Notes under the pieces: generated by a model
Told to the model about the DNA's origin: nothing
What the model saw: only the letters and a program-made list of their open reading frames with translations
Databases searched by the model: none
Program-made: the position numbers and the translations under genes
Assembly: GCF_039523615.1 (NCBI RefSeq)
Contig: NZ_BAAAFQ010000004.1
Span: 124,001-188,000, forward strand
Source: Psychrosphaera haliotis
GTDB lineage: Bacteria > Pseudomonadota > Gammaproteobacteria > Enterobacterales > Alteromonadaceae
DNA length: 64,000 bases
Reading direction: 5' to 3'
Shown: one piece after another, positions 17,378 to 26,520 of the stretch
How positions within the stretch are numbered: position 1 is the first letter of the stretch
Layout: every line of letters begins with the position of its first letter

Positions 17378-17460
17378 GAAAATCGTCGCTAAAGAAGTTT
17401 GTGTTCAAGCTTTTATTTGTTAAACCTGAACACAAACAATTATTGCTGCCGAAAATTAGA

Positions 17461-18624
17461 TTAAGCTTTAGCGCGTTGCTCTAAAATTTCAACGGCAGGT
17501 AACACTTTACCTTCAACAAACTCTAAGAATGCACCGCCACCTGTAGAGATGTATGAGATTTTGTCTGACAAACCATATTTATCAATTGCCGCTAACGTGT
17601 CACCGCCACCAGCAACTGAGAATGCATCACTTTGTGCAATAGCTTGTGCAACTACTTCAGTGCCCTTAGCAAAATTATCAAACTCAAATACACCACAAGG
17701 ACCATTCCAAAGAATTGTTTTAGCATTCTTTAATACGTCTGCTAATGCTTGTGCTGATTCCGGACCTAGATCTAAGATTTGTTCATTGTCTTGAACTTCA
17801 GAAACATCTTTAATGACAGCTTCTGCCGTATCAGAAAACTCAGTAGCGACTCTAACGTCAGTAACATTAGGAATATCAAGTTCAGCCATTAAACGTTTAG
17901 CTTCAGGAATTAAGTCCGCCTCGTGCAATGACTTCCCAACATTATAGCCACGAGCGGCAACAAATGTATTTGAAATGCCGCCACCAACAATTAGTTGGTC
18001 ACAAATTGTAGACAGTGATTGAAGTACCGTTAATTTTGTAGATACTTTTGAGCCGCCAACTATCGCCACTAAAGGACGAGCTGGATTATCTAATGCTTTA
18101 CCTAATGCTTCTAGCTCCGCAGCTAATAAAGGACCTGCGGCTGCAACAGGCGCATACTTTGCCACACCATGAGTTGACCCTTGAGCGCGGTGAGCGGTAC
18201 CAAATGCGTCCATTACAAACACATCACACAATGCTGCATACTGCTTAGCTAGCTCTTCAGTGTTTTTCTTTTCGCCAATGTTAAAACGCACGTTTTCTAA
18301 AACAACAACCTCACCTTCTTTAGCAATAACACCATTTAGGTAGTCTTTAGCTAACGATACTGGTGCGCTTAACTTTTCATTTAAATTATCAACAACAGGC
18401 TGTAATGAGAATTCTTCATTGTATTCACCTTCCGTTGGACGTCCTAAATGAGACATTACTAATACTTTAGCGCCTTTATCTAATGCCGCTTGAATAGTTG
18501 GTATAGAAGCGTCAATGCGAACAGCAGAGGTCACTTTACCATTTTGAACTGGTACGTTTAGGTCTTGACGGATAAGAACGGTTTTACCGGCTAAATCTAA
18601 ATCCATCATCTTGATTACTGTCAT
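17461..18624 (-). CDS. pgk: phosphoglycerate kinase
   Basis: 387 residues, the normal bacterial length. It transfers phosphate between 1,3-bisphosphoglycerate and ADP in glycolysis/gluconeogenesis. Signatures: GKTVLIRQDLNVP near the N-terminus, VMSHLGRP, FGTAHRAQGSTHG, VAIVGGSKVSTK and the C-terminal nucleotide loop FSVAGGGDTLAAI with STGGGAFLEF. AAGGA precedes the ATG. It lies 115 bases downstream of epd in the same direction, the common epd-pgk pairing. Confidence 0.98.
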   Translation of the reverse strand: MTVIKMMDLDLAGKTVLIRQDLNVPVQNGKVTSAVRIDASIPTIQAALDKGAKVLVMSHLGRPTEGEYNEEFSLQPVVDNLNEKLSAPVSLAKDYLNGVIAKEGEVVVLENVRFNIGEKKNTEELAKQYAALCDVFVMDAFGTAHRAQGSTHGVAKYAPVAAAGPLLAAELEALGKALDNPARPLVAIVGGSKVSTKLTVLQSLSTICDQLIVGGGISNTFVAARGYNVGKSLHEADLIPEAKRLMAELDIPNVTDVRVATEFSDTAEAVIKDVSEVQDNEQILDLGPESAQALADVLKNAKTILWNGPCGVFEFDNFAKGTEVVAQAIAQSDAFSVAGGGDTLAAIDKYGLSDKISYISTGGGAFLEFVEGKVLPAVEILEQRAKA

Positions 18625-18739
18625 TACAAATCCTTCAACTCTGTTTATATCGATAATTTTATTATTTAAATTGGGTTCTAATTATTTATATCAAGCAAGC
18701 ACATTATTTAATATGGTCACTAAAATTTAAGCTCTATTT

Positions 18740-19777
18740 TTAACGCTTCAAAAATGGCTGTAAAGAGGCGGTTGTATCCAACATACGATTCGCAAAGCCC
18801 CATTCATTGTCACACCATACAAGAAGCTTGATTAGCCTTTTGTGGCTAACGCGTGTCTGATTACCATCTACAATTGCTGAGTGAGGATCATGGTTAAAAT
18901 CAACAGAGACCAAAGGCTCTTCTGTGTACCCTAATATTCCCGAAAGACCATTGTTACAAGAAGCGACAATCGCTTGGTTCACATCATTAATCGTGACGTC
19001 GGCATTAACGGTTAAACTCAAATCCATGGCCGTCACATTGATTGTAGGAACACGAACCGCTATGGCTTCAAAACGACCAGCAAACTTAGGTAAAATTCGT
19101 TCGATACCTGCAGCTAATTTAGTGTCCACTGGAATGATACTCTGGCTCGCCGCTCGAGTTCTTCGCAAGTCGGGATGGTACGCATCAATAACTTGTTGAT
19201 CATGCATAGAAGAGTGAATAGTGGTTATAGTGCCACTGTCTACACCAAACGCATCATCGATAGCTTGAATCACAGGCACGACACAGTTTGTTGTACATGA
19301 TCCATTTGAAATCACATCTTGTTCATTTGTTAATGAATCTTGATTGATGCCAAAAATGATTGTGTTATCTACATCAGGGTCGGCTGGATGAGAAAATATA
19401 ACTTTTTGTGCACCGGATGTAATATGCGATGCGCCCTCTTCTCTTGACTTAAAAACGCCAGTACATTCTAAAACTACGTCTACCTTCAAAAGTTTCCAAG
19501 GTAACGAATTTAAATCTTCAATATGTAAAAGTTCAATATGATCACCATCAACCACTAAATTTTGTTGTTCATTTAAATGAACGTCAAAACCAAAACGACC
19601 ATGCGATGTATCATATTTTAATAGGTGAGCAATGCCTTCAGGATCAGCGATTTCGTTTATCGCAACGACATTAAACTCGGCGCTACGATTTGTTTCATAA
19701 ATTGCGCGCAAGACATTACGACCAATGCGGCCAAAACCATTAATTGCAATATTAATAGGACGAGGATTGTCAGACAT
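18740..19777 (-). CDS. epd: D-erythrose-4-phosphate dehydrogenase
   Basis: 345-residue GAPDH-family enzyme of vitamin B6 synthesis that oxidises erythrose-4-phosphate. The Rossmann motif INGFGRIGR, catalytic Cys161 (NGSCTTNC) and His188 are present. The epd-specific stretch SSMHDQQVIDAYHPDLRRTR, in place of the GAPDH sequence, separates it from GapA. It forms a cluster with pgk, and tkt is the next gene upstream. A terminator in front of it implies its own promoter. Confidence 0.96.
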   Translation of the reverse strand: MSDNPRPINIAINGFGRIGRNVLRAIYETNRSAEFNVVAINEIADPEGIAHLLKYDTSHGRFGFDVHLNEQQNLVVDGDHIELLHIEDLNSLPWKLLKVDVVLECTGVFKSREEGASHITSGAQKVIFSHPADPDVDNTIIFGINQDSLTNEQDVISNGSCTTNCVVPVIQAIDDAFGVDSGTITTIHSSMHDQQVIDAYHPDLRRTRAASQSIIPVDTKLAAGIERILPKFAGRFEAIAVRVPTINVTAMDLSLTVNADVTINDVNQAIVASCNNGLSGILGYTEEPLVSVDFNHDPHSAIVDGNQTRVSHKRLIKLLVWCDNEWGFANRMLDTTASLQPFLKR

Positions 19778-19827
19778 TAAAAAATTCCAAATACTTTAGT
19801 CATAAACTAAAGCTCATTACCCTGAAA

Positions 19828-19866
19828 ACAAAAAAAGCGAGCACATATAATACTCGCTTTTTTAAC
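19828..19866 (-). terminator. intrinsic terminator between tkt and epd
   Basis: AAAAAAGCGAG / CTCGCTTTTTT stem with an 11-base loop. T-runs exist on both strands. It should end the tkt transcript before epd. Confidence 0.9.
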
Positions 19867-19914
19867 AATATTAAATTGTAGAACGAGACTCGGTAAAAAG
19901 CCTCGAATTAAAAT

Positions 19915-21906
19915 TTACAGTGACTGTACAGTTTTAATCACGTTTTCTACGGTGAAACCAAAGTGTTTCATTAGTTCGCCACCTGGCGCAGACTCACCAA
20001 ACGTTGACATACCAACAACTTTGCCACCAAAACCAACATATTTATGCCAGTAATCAACGTGTGCTGCTTCAATTGCAACTCGTTTTGTTACTGAGTTTGG
20101 CAGAACAAGCTGCTTGTAGTCTTCGTCTTGCTCGTCAAACAAATTAGTACAAGGCATAGAAACAACGCGTGTTGCTGTGCCACTTGCATTAAGCTCTGCA
20201 GCTGCTTTAACGGCTAATTCAACTTCAGAACCCGTCGCAATTAAAATAACTTCAGGAGCGCTGTCTGAATCAACTAAGATGTAACCACCTTTTTCAATCA
20301 TTTCTACTTGCTGCTCTGTACGAGCTTGCGAAGGAAGACCTTGGCGAGAGAAAATTAGAGAGCTAGGCCCTTCGTTATACTCAAGTGCTGATTTCCATGC
20401 AATTACAGACTCAACACCGTCTGCTGGACGCCACGTATGCATATTTGGCGTCATGCGTAAGTTAGCAATTTGCTCAATTGGTTGGTGCGTTGGACCATCT
20501 TCACCTTGACCAATTGAATCGTGCGTATACACAAAAATGTTTTGAATACCCATTAGCGCAGACATACGAACGGCGTTACGAGCATATTCCATAAACATTA
20601 GGAATGTTGCACCGTAATTGATAAAACCGCCGTGAAGCGAAATACCATTCATGATGCCACTCATACCAAACTCACGTACACCGTAAAAAATGTAGTTGCC
20701 GGCAGCATCATCTTGGATACCTTTTGAACCAGACCAAAGCGTTAAGTTAGAACCGGCTAAGTCAGCTGATCCACCTAGTAACTCAGGTAATAATGGTGCA
20801 AACGCTTCAATCGTATTTTGAGAAGCTTTACGAGTTGCTAAGCTTTCTGCTTTTTGTTGAGTTGTTAATGCTAGTTGGAATGCTTTTTCTGAAAAGTCTT
20901 CAGGTAATTCGCCAAGAATAACTCGACGCTCAAACTCTGCCGCTAGTTCAGGATATGCATTTTTATAAGCAACAAACTGTTCGTTCCATGCATTTTCGTC
21001 TTCTTGACCCGCATCTTTTGCATCCCATAATTCATAAACATCTGCTGGGATTTCAAATGGCGCATGTGGCCAATTTAAAAATTCACGAGTTGCAGCTATT
21101 TCATCATCACCAAGAGGTGCGCCATGGCAATCATGAGTACCTTGTTTATTTGGTGATCCAAAACCAATGGTCGTTTTGCAAATGATAATAGACGGCTTAT
21201 CAATAATTGATTGCGCCTCAGTCACTGCATTTGCTATCGCGTCAGGATTATGACCATCTACGTTTTCAACAACATGCCAGCCATATGCTTTAAATCGAGC
21301 AGCGGTATCATCGGTAAACCAGCCTTCAACTTCGCCGTCAATACTAATGCCGTTGTCGTCATAAAATGCAACTAATTTGCCTAACTTCAACGTACCCGCT
21401 AATGAACATGCTTCATGAGAGATGCCTTCCATTAAACAGCCATCACCTAGGAAACAGTAAGTAAAGTGATCAACAATATTGTGCTCGTCGCGGTTAAACT
21501 GTGCTGCTAGTGTTTTTTCTGCGATAGCCATACCAACGGCATTTGAAACACCAGCGCCCAAAGGACCTGTCGTTGTTTCAACACCTGGCGTGTAACCATA
21601 CTCTGGATGGCCTGGTGTTTTTGAATGCAATTGACGGAAGCTCTTAACGTCTTCAATTGAAACGTCATAACCTGATAAATGCAGTAATGAATAAATTAGC
21701 ATTGAGCCGTGGCCATTTGATAAAACAAAACGGTCTCTGTCGGCCCAGTTAGGGTTAGTTGGATTGTGCTTTAAAAAACCACGCCATAGAACTTCGGCGA
21801 TATCGGCCATGCCCATTGGGGCACCAGGGTGTCCTGATTTTGCTTTCTGAACTGCATCCATGCTTAAAGCACGAATGGCATTTGCTAGGTCTGTTCTCGA
21901 CGCCAT
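19915..21906 (-). CDS. tkt: transketolase
   Basis: Thiamine-diphosphate enzyme of the pentose phosphate pathway, 663 residues. It starts MASRTDLANAIRALSMDAVQKAKSGHPG, identical in style to E. coli TktA. An in-frame ATG 33 bases upstream exists, but TAGGA lies just before the chosen start. The ThDP-binding region GDGCLMEGISHEA...DDNGISIDG and the catalytic Glu region (GVREFGMSGIMNGI) are visible. The neighbouring epd-pgk makes a carbon-metabolism block. Confidence 0.98.
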   Translation of the reverse strand: MASRTDLANAIRALSMDAVQKAKSGHPGAPMGMADIAEVLWRGFLKHNPTNPNWADRDRFVLSNGHGSMLIYSLLHLSGYDVSIEDVKSFRQLHSKTPGHPEYGYTPGVETTTGPLGAGVSNAVGMAIAEKTLAAQFNRDEHNIVDHFTYCFLGDGCLMEGISHEACSLAGTLKLGKLVAFYDDNGISIDGEVEGWFTDDTAARFKAYGWHVVENVDGHNPDAIANAVTEAQSIIDKPSIIICKTTIGFGSPNKQGTHDCHGAPLGDDEIAATREFLNWPHAPFEIPADVYELWDAKDAGQEDENAWNEQFVAYKNAYPELAAEFERRVILGELPEDFSEKAFQLALTTQQKAESLATRKASQNTIEAFAPLLPELLGGSADLAGSNLTLWSGSKGIQDDAAGNYIFYGVREFGMSGIMNGISLHGGFINYGATFLMFMEYARNAVRMSALMGIQNIFVYTHDSIGQGEDGPTHQPIEQIANLRMTPNMHTWRPADGVESVIAWKSALEYNEGPSSLIFSRQGLPSQARTEQQVEMIEKGGYILVDSDSAPEVILIATGSEVELAVKAAAELNASGTATRVVSMPCTNLFDEQDEDYKQLVLPNSVTKRVAIEAAHVDYWHKYVGFGGKVVGMSTFGESAPGGELMKHFGFTVENVIKTVQSL

Positions 21907-22079
21907 GCTAATTCCTATATTTATATTGGTTTTGTGCAAGCCGCTATTTGACCTAAATTTGCCTCGTAAAGCAACGCCAATCGTGCATTTATTATAGCTA
22001 TTGCGTCAATTTTATTAATTACAAATAATTCTATTGCGGTATAATGCGACAATTAGTTAACACTCATTTATGGATAATC

Positions 22080-23075
22080 ATGATCAACACTCAACTTCCT
22101 TTGGTTGACCTGCACCGTCATTTAGACGGCAACATTGCACCTAAAACAGTTTGGGAACTTGCCCAACAACACAATATCGACTTGCCAGGTAATAGCTTAG
22201 AAGAGTTTACGCCGCATGCCCAAATTCAAGGCCAGTCTTCAGATTTGTTAGGTTTTTTGCAAAAGTTGGATTATGGCGTATCTGTACTTGCTGATTATGA
22301 CGCTATCTACCGTGTTGCATATGAAAATATGGCCGACGCTAAAGCTCAACAAATAGATTATACCGAACTGCGTTTTTCTCCTCACTACATGGCAATGGCC
22401 TATAACTTAGACATGGCTGAGGTGGTAAACGTTGTGGCTGATGCTGTTGCCGCAGGTAGCAGAGATTTTGGCGTGAAAGCGAATCTAATTGGTATTCTTA
22501 GCCGCACCTTTGGCGTTGAAACTTGTATGAAAGAGTTACAAGCTATCCTAGCGCATAAAGATAAAGTTATTGCGTTAGACTTAGCAGGCGATGAATTTAA
22601 TTTCCCGGCAACTATGTTTGTTGACCACTTCAAATTGGCGCGTGACGCTGGTTTAAATATTACAGTGCACGCTGGTGAAGCTCGTGGCCCTGAAAGTATT
22701 TGGGACGCGATTAACTTATTAGGTGCTACACGAATTGGTCATGGTGTTGCAGCTATAAAAGATTTGAAACTAATGGATTACTTAGTAGAAAATAACATCT
22801 CTATTGAGTCTTGCCCTACTTCAAATTATCAAACAGCCACAATAGACGATATTAAAAAGCACCCTCTGCGTACTTTTTATAATCATGGCGTTAACGTGTT
22901 CTTAAACACGGATGATCCTGCAGTATCAAATATTGATATTTTAAACGAATATAAAGTAGCGCAAGAAATATTAGGCTTCAACAATGATGAGCTTAGCCAA
23001 ATTCAAAAGAATGGCGTAAAAGCTGCGTTTTTGACTGAAATTGAACGCGAAGCTTTATTCGCATCGAAGGCTTAA
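22080..23075 (+). CDS. add: adenosine deaminase
   Basis: 331-residue zinc hydrolase converting adenosine to inosine in purine salvage. It begins MINTQLPLVDLHRHLDGNI like E. coli Add. The zinc/catalytic motifs are LHRHLDGN, TVHAGEA, RIGHG and FLNTDDP. The longest open frame starts at 22044, but that ATG overlaps a TATAAT sequence and would add residues not found in the family, so 22080 is chosen. Divergent from tkt. Confidence 0.97.
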   Translation: MINTQLPLVDLHRHLDGNIAPKTVWELAQQHNIDLPGNSLEEFTPHAQIQGQSSDLLGFLQKLDYGVSVLADYDAIYRVAYENMADAKAQQIDYTELRFSPHYMAMAYNLDMAEVVNVVADAVAAGSRDFGVKANLIGILSRTFGVETCMKELQAILAHKDKVIALDLAGDEFNFPATMFVDHFKLARDAGLNITVHAGEARGPESIWDAINLLGATRIGHGVAAIKDLKLMDYLVENNISIESCPTSNYQTATIDDIKKHPLRTFYNHGVNVFLNTDDPAVSNIDILNEYKVAQEILGFNNDELSQIQKNGVKAAFLTEIEREALFASKA

Positions 23076-23152
23076 ACTTAGGTTTAGAACAACCCTAAAC
23101 TTATGTGCGGTACTAACGATATAAATTTCGTTAAAAAGTTTGATCTTAAATA

Positions 23153-23175
23153 GGCGCTAATATTAGCGCCTTTTT
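23153..23175 (+). terminator. intrinsic terminator of add
   Basis: Perfect 18-base palindrome GGCGCTAATATTAGCGCC followed by TTTTT, 78 bases after the stop codon. Confidence 0.9.
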
Positions 23176-23315
23176 GTTTTCTGTTATTAACAACTGAGCC
23201 CGATCATTCTTGAACTAGATTACCAACTACATGAAAATGAGTTACATCGTCCTCAGGCGATAGTTCTCAGGCGAGCTAATACTTACCCACACTCTACCTA
23301 ATTCAAATAAATTTT

Positions 23316-24191
23316 CTAATCAAGCAGTGTCTTTACAATAACCTCTTCTGTAAAAGCTACCCTTTTGGGCTTAACAGCATCACAGTGACTAACGATATAA
23401 ATGCTCTCAAAAACTGTGTTCTTTAGTTTGTTTACATGCAAATCGCTATTATTTCTAAAAGCCTGAACAGCAAAACTTGGTAAAACCGTAAAGCCAATAC
23501 CCAGTGCAACAGGCTCCAGTATCAAGCCAATTTGATTCGAGAAACCACCCGATTTAAATTGCTCTACTGAGGTAAACTCGGCAAAATTCTCACTTAGTAA
23601 TAGGTTTGCATGATGGGCCGCATCCGGATGATTAATAAACTTTAATTTTCTCAAATCACTCCAGTGTTTAATCTTCACAAATTTTGGCACCACAAGTACA
23701 AGCTCTTCTTGCGCAATTGATCTATAACTCAGTTTGGGATCTAAGTTTTTATGAGTAACTAAACCTACATCTATCTTTTGAGCTTTAACTAATTCTTGAA
23801 TATTATCGTTAGGTGCAAACTGGTAATCAATAATCAGTTCTGGATTATCACATTGTAGCTTTAGGAGCTCAGGGTAGAGTTTTAATCCAATACTGCCTGG
23901 CGAGCTGATTCGTAATTTACCGCTAGTTTTGCTGTCATCTTTAACTCTTGCTTCAAGCTCTTTCATTGATTTTAATAACACTTTACCCGACTCGTACAAG
24001 TCCCTTCCCGCACTTGTTAGTGTAAAAGACTTACCGCTTCTAATAAGCAATTGCACTTCTAACTCAGACTCTAACTTTCGAATATGCTGGCTAACACCAG
24101 ACTGGGTCATATAAAGTTTATCTGCTGTTTTTGTAAAGTGCCCTACGTCAACTAAATTACAAAACGTTGTTAACCACGTCTGATTGATCAT
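23316..24191 (-). CDS. LysR-family transcriptional regulator
   Basis: 291 residues. The N-terminal winged helix (NLVDVGHFTKTADKLYMTQSGVSQHIRKLE) is typical LysR. A periplasmic-binding-like effector domain follows from about residue 90. The open frame extends 66 bases further upstream, but AGGA six to seven bases before the ATG at 24191 fixes the start. It is divergent from the VOC-protein gene with 227 bases between them, the common LysR-target layout. That gene is therefore the best guess for its target. Confidence 0.9.
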   Translation of the reverse strand: MINQTWLTTFCNLVDVGHFTKTADKLYMTQSGVSQHIRKLESELEVQLLIRSGKSFTLTSAGRDLYESGKVLLKSMKELEARVKDDSKTSGKLRISSPGSIGLKLYPELLKLQCDNPELIIDYQFAPNDNIQELVKAQKIDVGLVTHKNLDPKLSYRSIAQEELVLVVPKFVKIKHWSDLRKLKFINHPDAAHHANLLLSENFAEFTSVEQFKSGGFSNQIGLILEPVALGIGFTVLPSFAVQAFRNNSDLHVNKLKNTVFESIYIVSHCDAVKPKRVAFTEEVIVKTLLD

Positions 24192-24418
24192 ACTTGTTCC
24201 TGTGTTTAGGCTCTCTAGATTAGCCCTTACTGTTTTCTGAATCTTATAGCATGCCAAATCCAGTTATTACAATAAGTACTTAAATATATAATAAATGATA
24301 ATTTTTTATTCTTATGAAACACACTAAACTAAACGCTGTTATATCGAATTTAGTAGCTCTGTTCAGCAAAAAAAAATACCTTTGAGCTACTACAAACACG
24401 TTGATTTAGGAGAATATT

Positions 24419-24919
24419 ATGTCATCAGCATACCCAAGAACATTTTCGCATATTGGTATCTCAGTACCCGATGTTGAAAAGGCTGTTAAGTTTTATACTG
24501 AAGTATTAGGTTGGTATTTAATTATGAAACCAACAGAAATTTTGGAAGACAACTCAGCCATTGGTGAAATGTGTACGGATGTGTTTGGGCCAAAGTGGGA
24601 AAAGTTTAAAATAGCCCACTTATCAACAGGCGACAGAGTTGGTGTAGAAATTTTTGAATTTAAGGATCAGCAACAACCAGCGGATAATTTTGAATATTGG
24701 AAAACCGGAATTTTCCATTTTTGTGTGCAAGATCCAAACTTAGAAGAGCTGGCGGAAAAGATTGTCGCTGCGGGAGGCAAAAAGCGAATGGAAAAGCCAA
24801 GGTATTACTACCCGGGTGAAAAACCATATCGTATGATTTATATGGAAGACCCGTTTGGAAATATTCTAGAAATATACAGCCACAGCTATGAACTTACCTA
24901 CGCTGCTGGTGCTTACTAG
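24419..24919 (+). CDS. VOC (glyoxalase/dioxygenase fold) family protein
   Basis: 166 residues with two beta-alpha-beta-beta-beta modules of the vicinal-oxygen-chelate fold. Probable metal ligands by position are His11 (FSHIGISVPD), Glu77 (VGVEIFEF), His100 (GIFHFCVQD) and Glu151 (DPFGNILEIYSH). Lactoylglutathione lyase-like, but longer than GloA, with no close match recognised; a ring-cleavage or glyoxalase role is possible. AGGAGAATATT before the ATG is a strong ribosome site. Divergent partner of the LysR gene. Confidence 0.85.
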   Translation: MSSAYPRTFSHIGISVPDVEKAVKFYTEVLGWYLIMKPTEILEDNSAIGEMCTDVFGPKWEKFKIAHLSTGDRVGVEIFEFKDQQQPADNFEYWKTGIFHFCVQDPNLEELAEKIVAAGGKKRMEKPRYYYPGEKPYRMIYMEDPFGNILEIYSHSYELTYAAGAY

Positions 24920-24947
24920 AAGTTTAAACTAATACTAGTTTGATAAA

Positions 24948-24985
24948 AAAGGCCGTACCATTTTTGTATGTTGCGGCCTTTATTA
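24948..24985. terminator. intrinsic terminator between VOC gene and MFS gene
   Basis: AAAGGCCG / CGGCCTTT stem between two convergent genes. An A-run and a T-rich tail allow it to work in both directions. Confidence 0.8.
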
Positions 24986-25003
24986 ACGCCATATTAATGT
25001 GGG

Positions 25004-26350
25004 TTATGCTTTTTTTCGACTTGGAAATACAAAAAATAGATACAACAAAGTTAGCGAAACTATGTAAAACATTGACGATAAAAACAATGGCCAATGAGAA
25101 CTAAGTTGAAGCAGTAAACCGCCAAATATGGCTGCAAATACATTTGCGATACAAAATGTTGTTGTTAATAAGCCCATTGCCGCACCGTTCTTTTTACCAG
25201 ATTGGTTTTCACTTATATAAACCGGCAAAAGCCCATTAAACGTCGCCACTAAAATACCCGTTAACGAAAAGATAACCAATGTACTAACACCCGATGTAAA
25301 GGGTACTAAAAACAGCATTAGCGATAATCCCAAAATAGCTCGGGTCATAGGTCTGAGAAGACCAAACTTTCGCTGAACAATAGTTACCAAAAATATTGAG
25401 GTCAGGGTCATAAAAATGGTCATATTAGTTGTCGCTAAACCTATGCCTAAAGCGTCGTAACTTTGTGTATCAACAAGCCATACTGGATAAAATTCGTAAA
25501 ATAAATTCATTGCTAAAGCATAAAAGAAGTAGATGAAAAACAACTTTCTCATCCAAGGTTGTGCCACCAGCCTTAGTGAATTTTCCTTGTAAGCGGACTC
25601 CCAAATACTCATTTTAAATTCGGGCATTTCTCTATTCGTTTCTATTAATACCGCTTTCACCAACACAACACAAAGTATTGAAGCCACTGATGCTGCAAAC
25701 ATAGCGGAATGCGCGCCATACTGGGCAAGCGCACCACCTATTAGCGGACCTAACAGCCAGCCCACAAACACCGCACTATTAATGAGCGATACGGCTCTTG
25801 TTTTCTCTTCCGACAACTTGGCTAATTGTTTGGCGGATTCTTCACTCGAACTCTGTGGTTTGTGCTGACTTTTATTTTCTGTACTGTTGCTTTTGAGACT
25901 GAGTTCCAGTTCTGTTGCTTTTTTTGCGGATTCCTCACCTATATCCAAGGCAATTGCCCTAGCTATTGCAACATTACCCTCAGTAATTCCAGTTAAAAAA
26001 CGGCTTGTCACTAACAAGAAATAATCTTCAATATACAGCGCATAGGCTGAAACCAAATAACCAAAAAAACAGATCATTAGGGTTTGACTTAATACTCTCC
26101 GGCGACCAAACCTGTCTGACAATGCACCTATAAAACTGCTACCAATAAAAATACCAAGTGGGTAAATAGCAAATAAAACGGTTAACAGTGTTTCGCCACT
26201 ATAACCACCATAAGAATTAAGGGCTGTTGCTGGTGCATCGATAAAAAGAGGGGTTAAAACTGGATAAGGTAACGACAGTCCCATGCATGCCAGCAAAGTG
26301 ACGCACAATGCCACCCACAACTTAGCTGAAATACCTAAAAACATACGCAC
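25004..26350 (-). CDS. MFS transporter, drug:H+ antiporter-like
   Basis: 448 residues with about twelve hydrophobic segments. Motif A is GSSFIGALSDRFGRRRVL between helices 2 and 3. The N-terminal SLPYPVLTPLF helix resembles Tet/Bcr-type exporters. A Ser/Lys/Glu-rich hydrophilic insert (about residues 148-190, LKSNSTENKSQHKPQ onwards) lies in the cytoplasmic loop after helix 5. Substrate unknown. AAGGG precedes the ATG. No regulator gene next to it. Confidence 0.88.
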   Translation of the reverse strand: MRMFLGISAKLWVALCVTLLACMGLSLPYPVLTPLFIDAPATALNSYGGYSGETLLTVLFAIYPLGIFIGSSFIGALSDRFGRRRVLSQTLMICFFGYLVSAYALYIEDYFLLVTSRFLTGITEGNVAIARAIALDIGEESAKKATELELSLKSNSTENKSQHKPQSSSEESAKQLAKLSEEKTRAVSLINSAVFVGWLLGPLIGGALAQYGAHSAMFAASVASILCVVLVKAVLIETNREMPEFKMSIWESAYKENSLRLVAQPWMRKLFFIYFFYALAMNLFYEFYPVWLVDTQSYDALGIGLATTNMTIFMTLTSIFLVTIVQRKFGLLRPMTRAILGLSLMLFLVPFTSGVSTLVIFSLTGILVATFNGLLPVYISENQSGKKNGAAMGLLTTTFCIANVFAAIFGGLLLQLSSHWPLFLSSMFYIVSLTLLYLFFVFPSRKKA

Positions 26351-26520
26351 CCTTATGCTTATTTAATGAACCAAGATTATGCGCTTAGTCCCTGAGTTAT
26401 ACCAACAAATAAAACTAATCGAAGTAATTAATAAGCTTTGTTGATCTTTTTTGTAAGAATAGAGCTTACCTTCTTTTCATTCAGCCAAAAACTTCCTACT
26501 ATGAATATAGGTCAAATAGT

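Noticed and set aside
17235..17435. 66-codon minus-strand frame repeating KIQNSKF
   Set aside because: It is a by-product of the 7-base tandem repeat, which contains no stop in this direction; no ribosome site.
22040..22045. TATAAT as a firm promoter of add
   Set aside because: No acceptable -35 at 16-18 bases upstream; only the -10 hexamer is seen, so it is not listed as a promoter.
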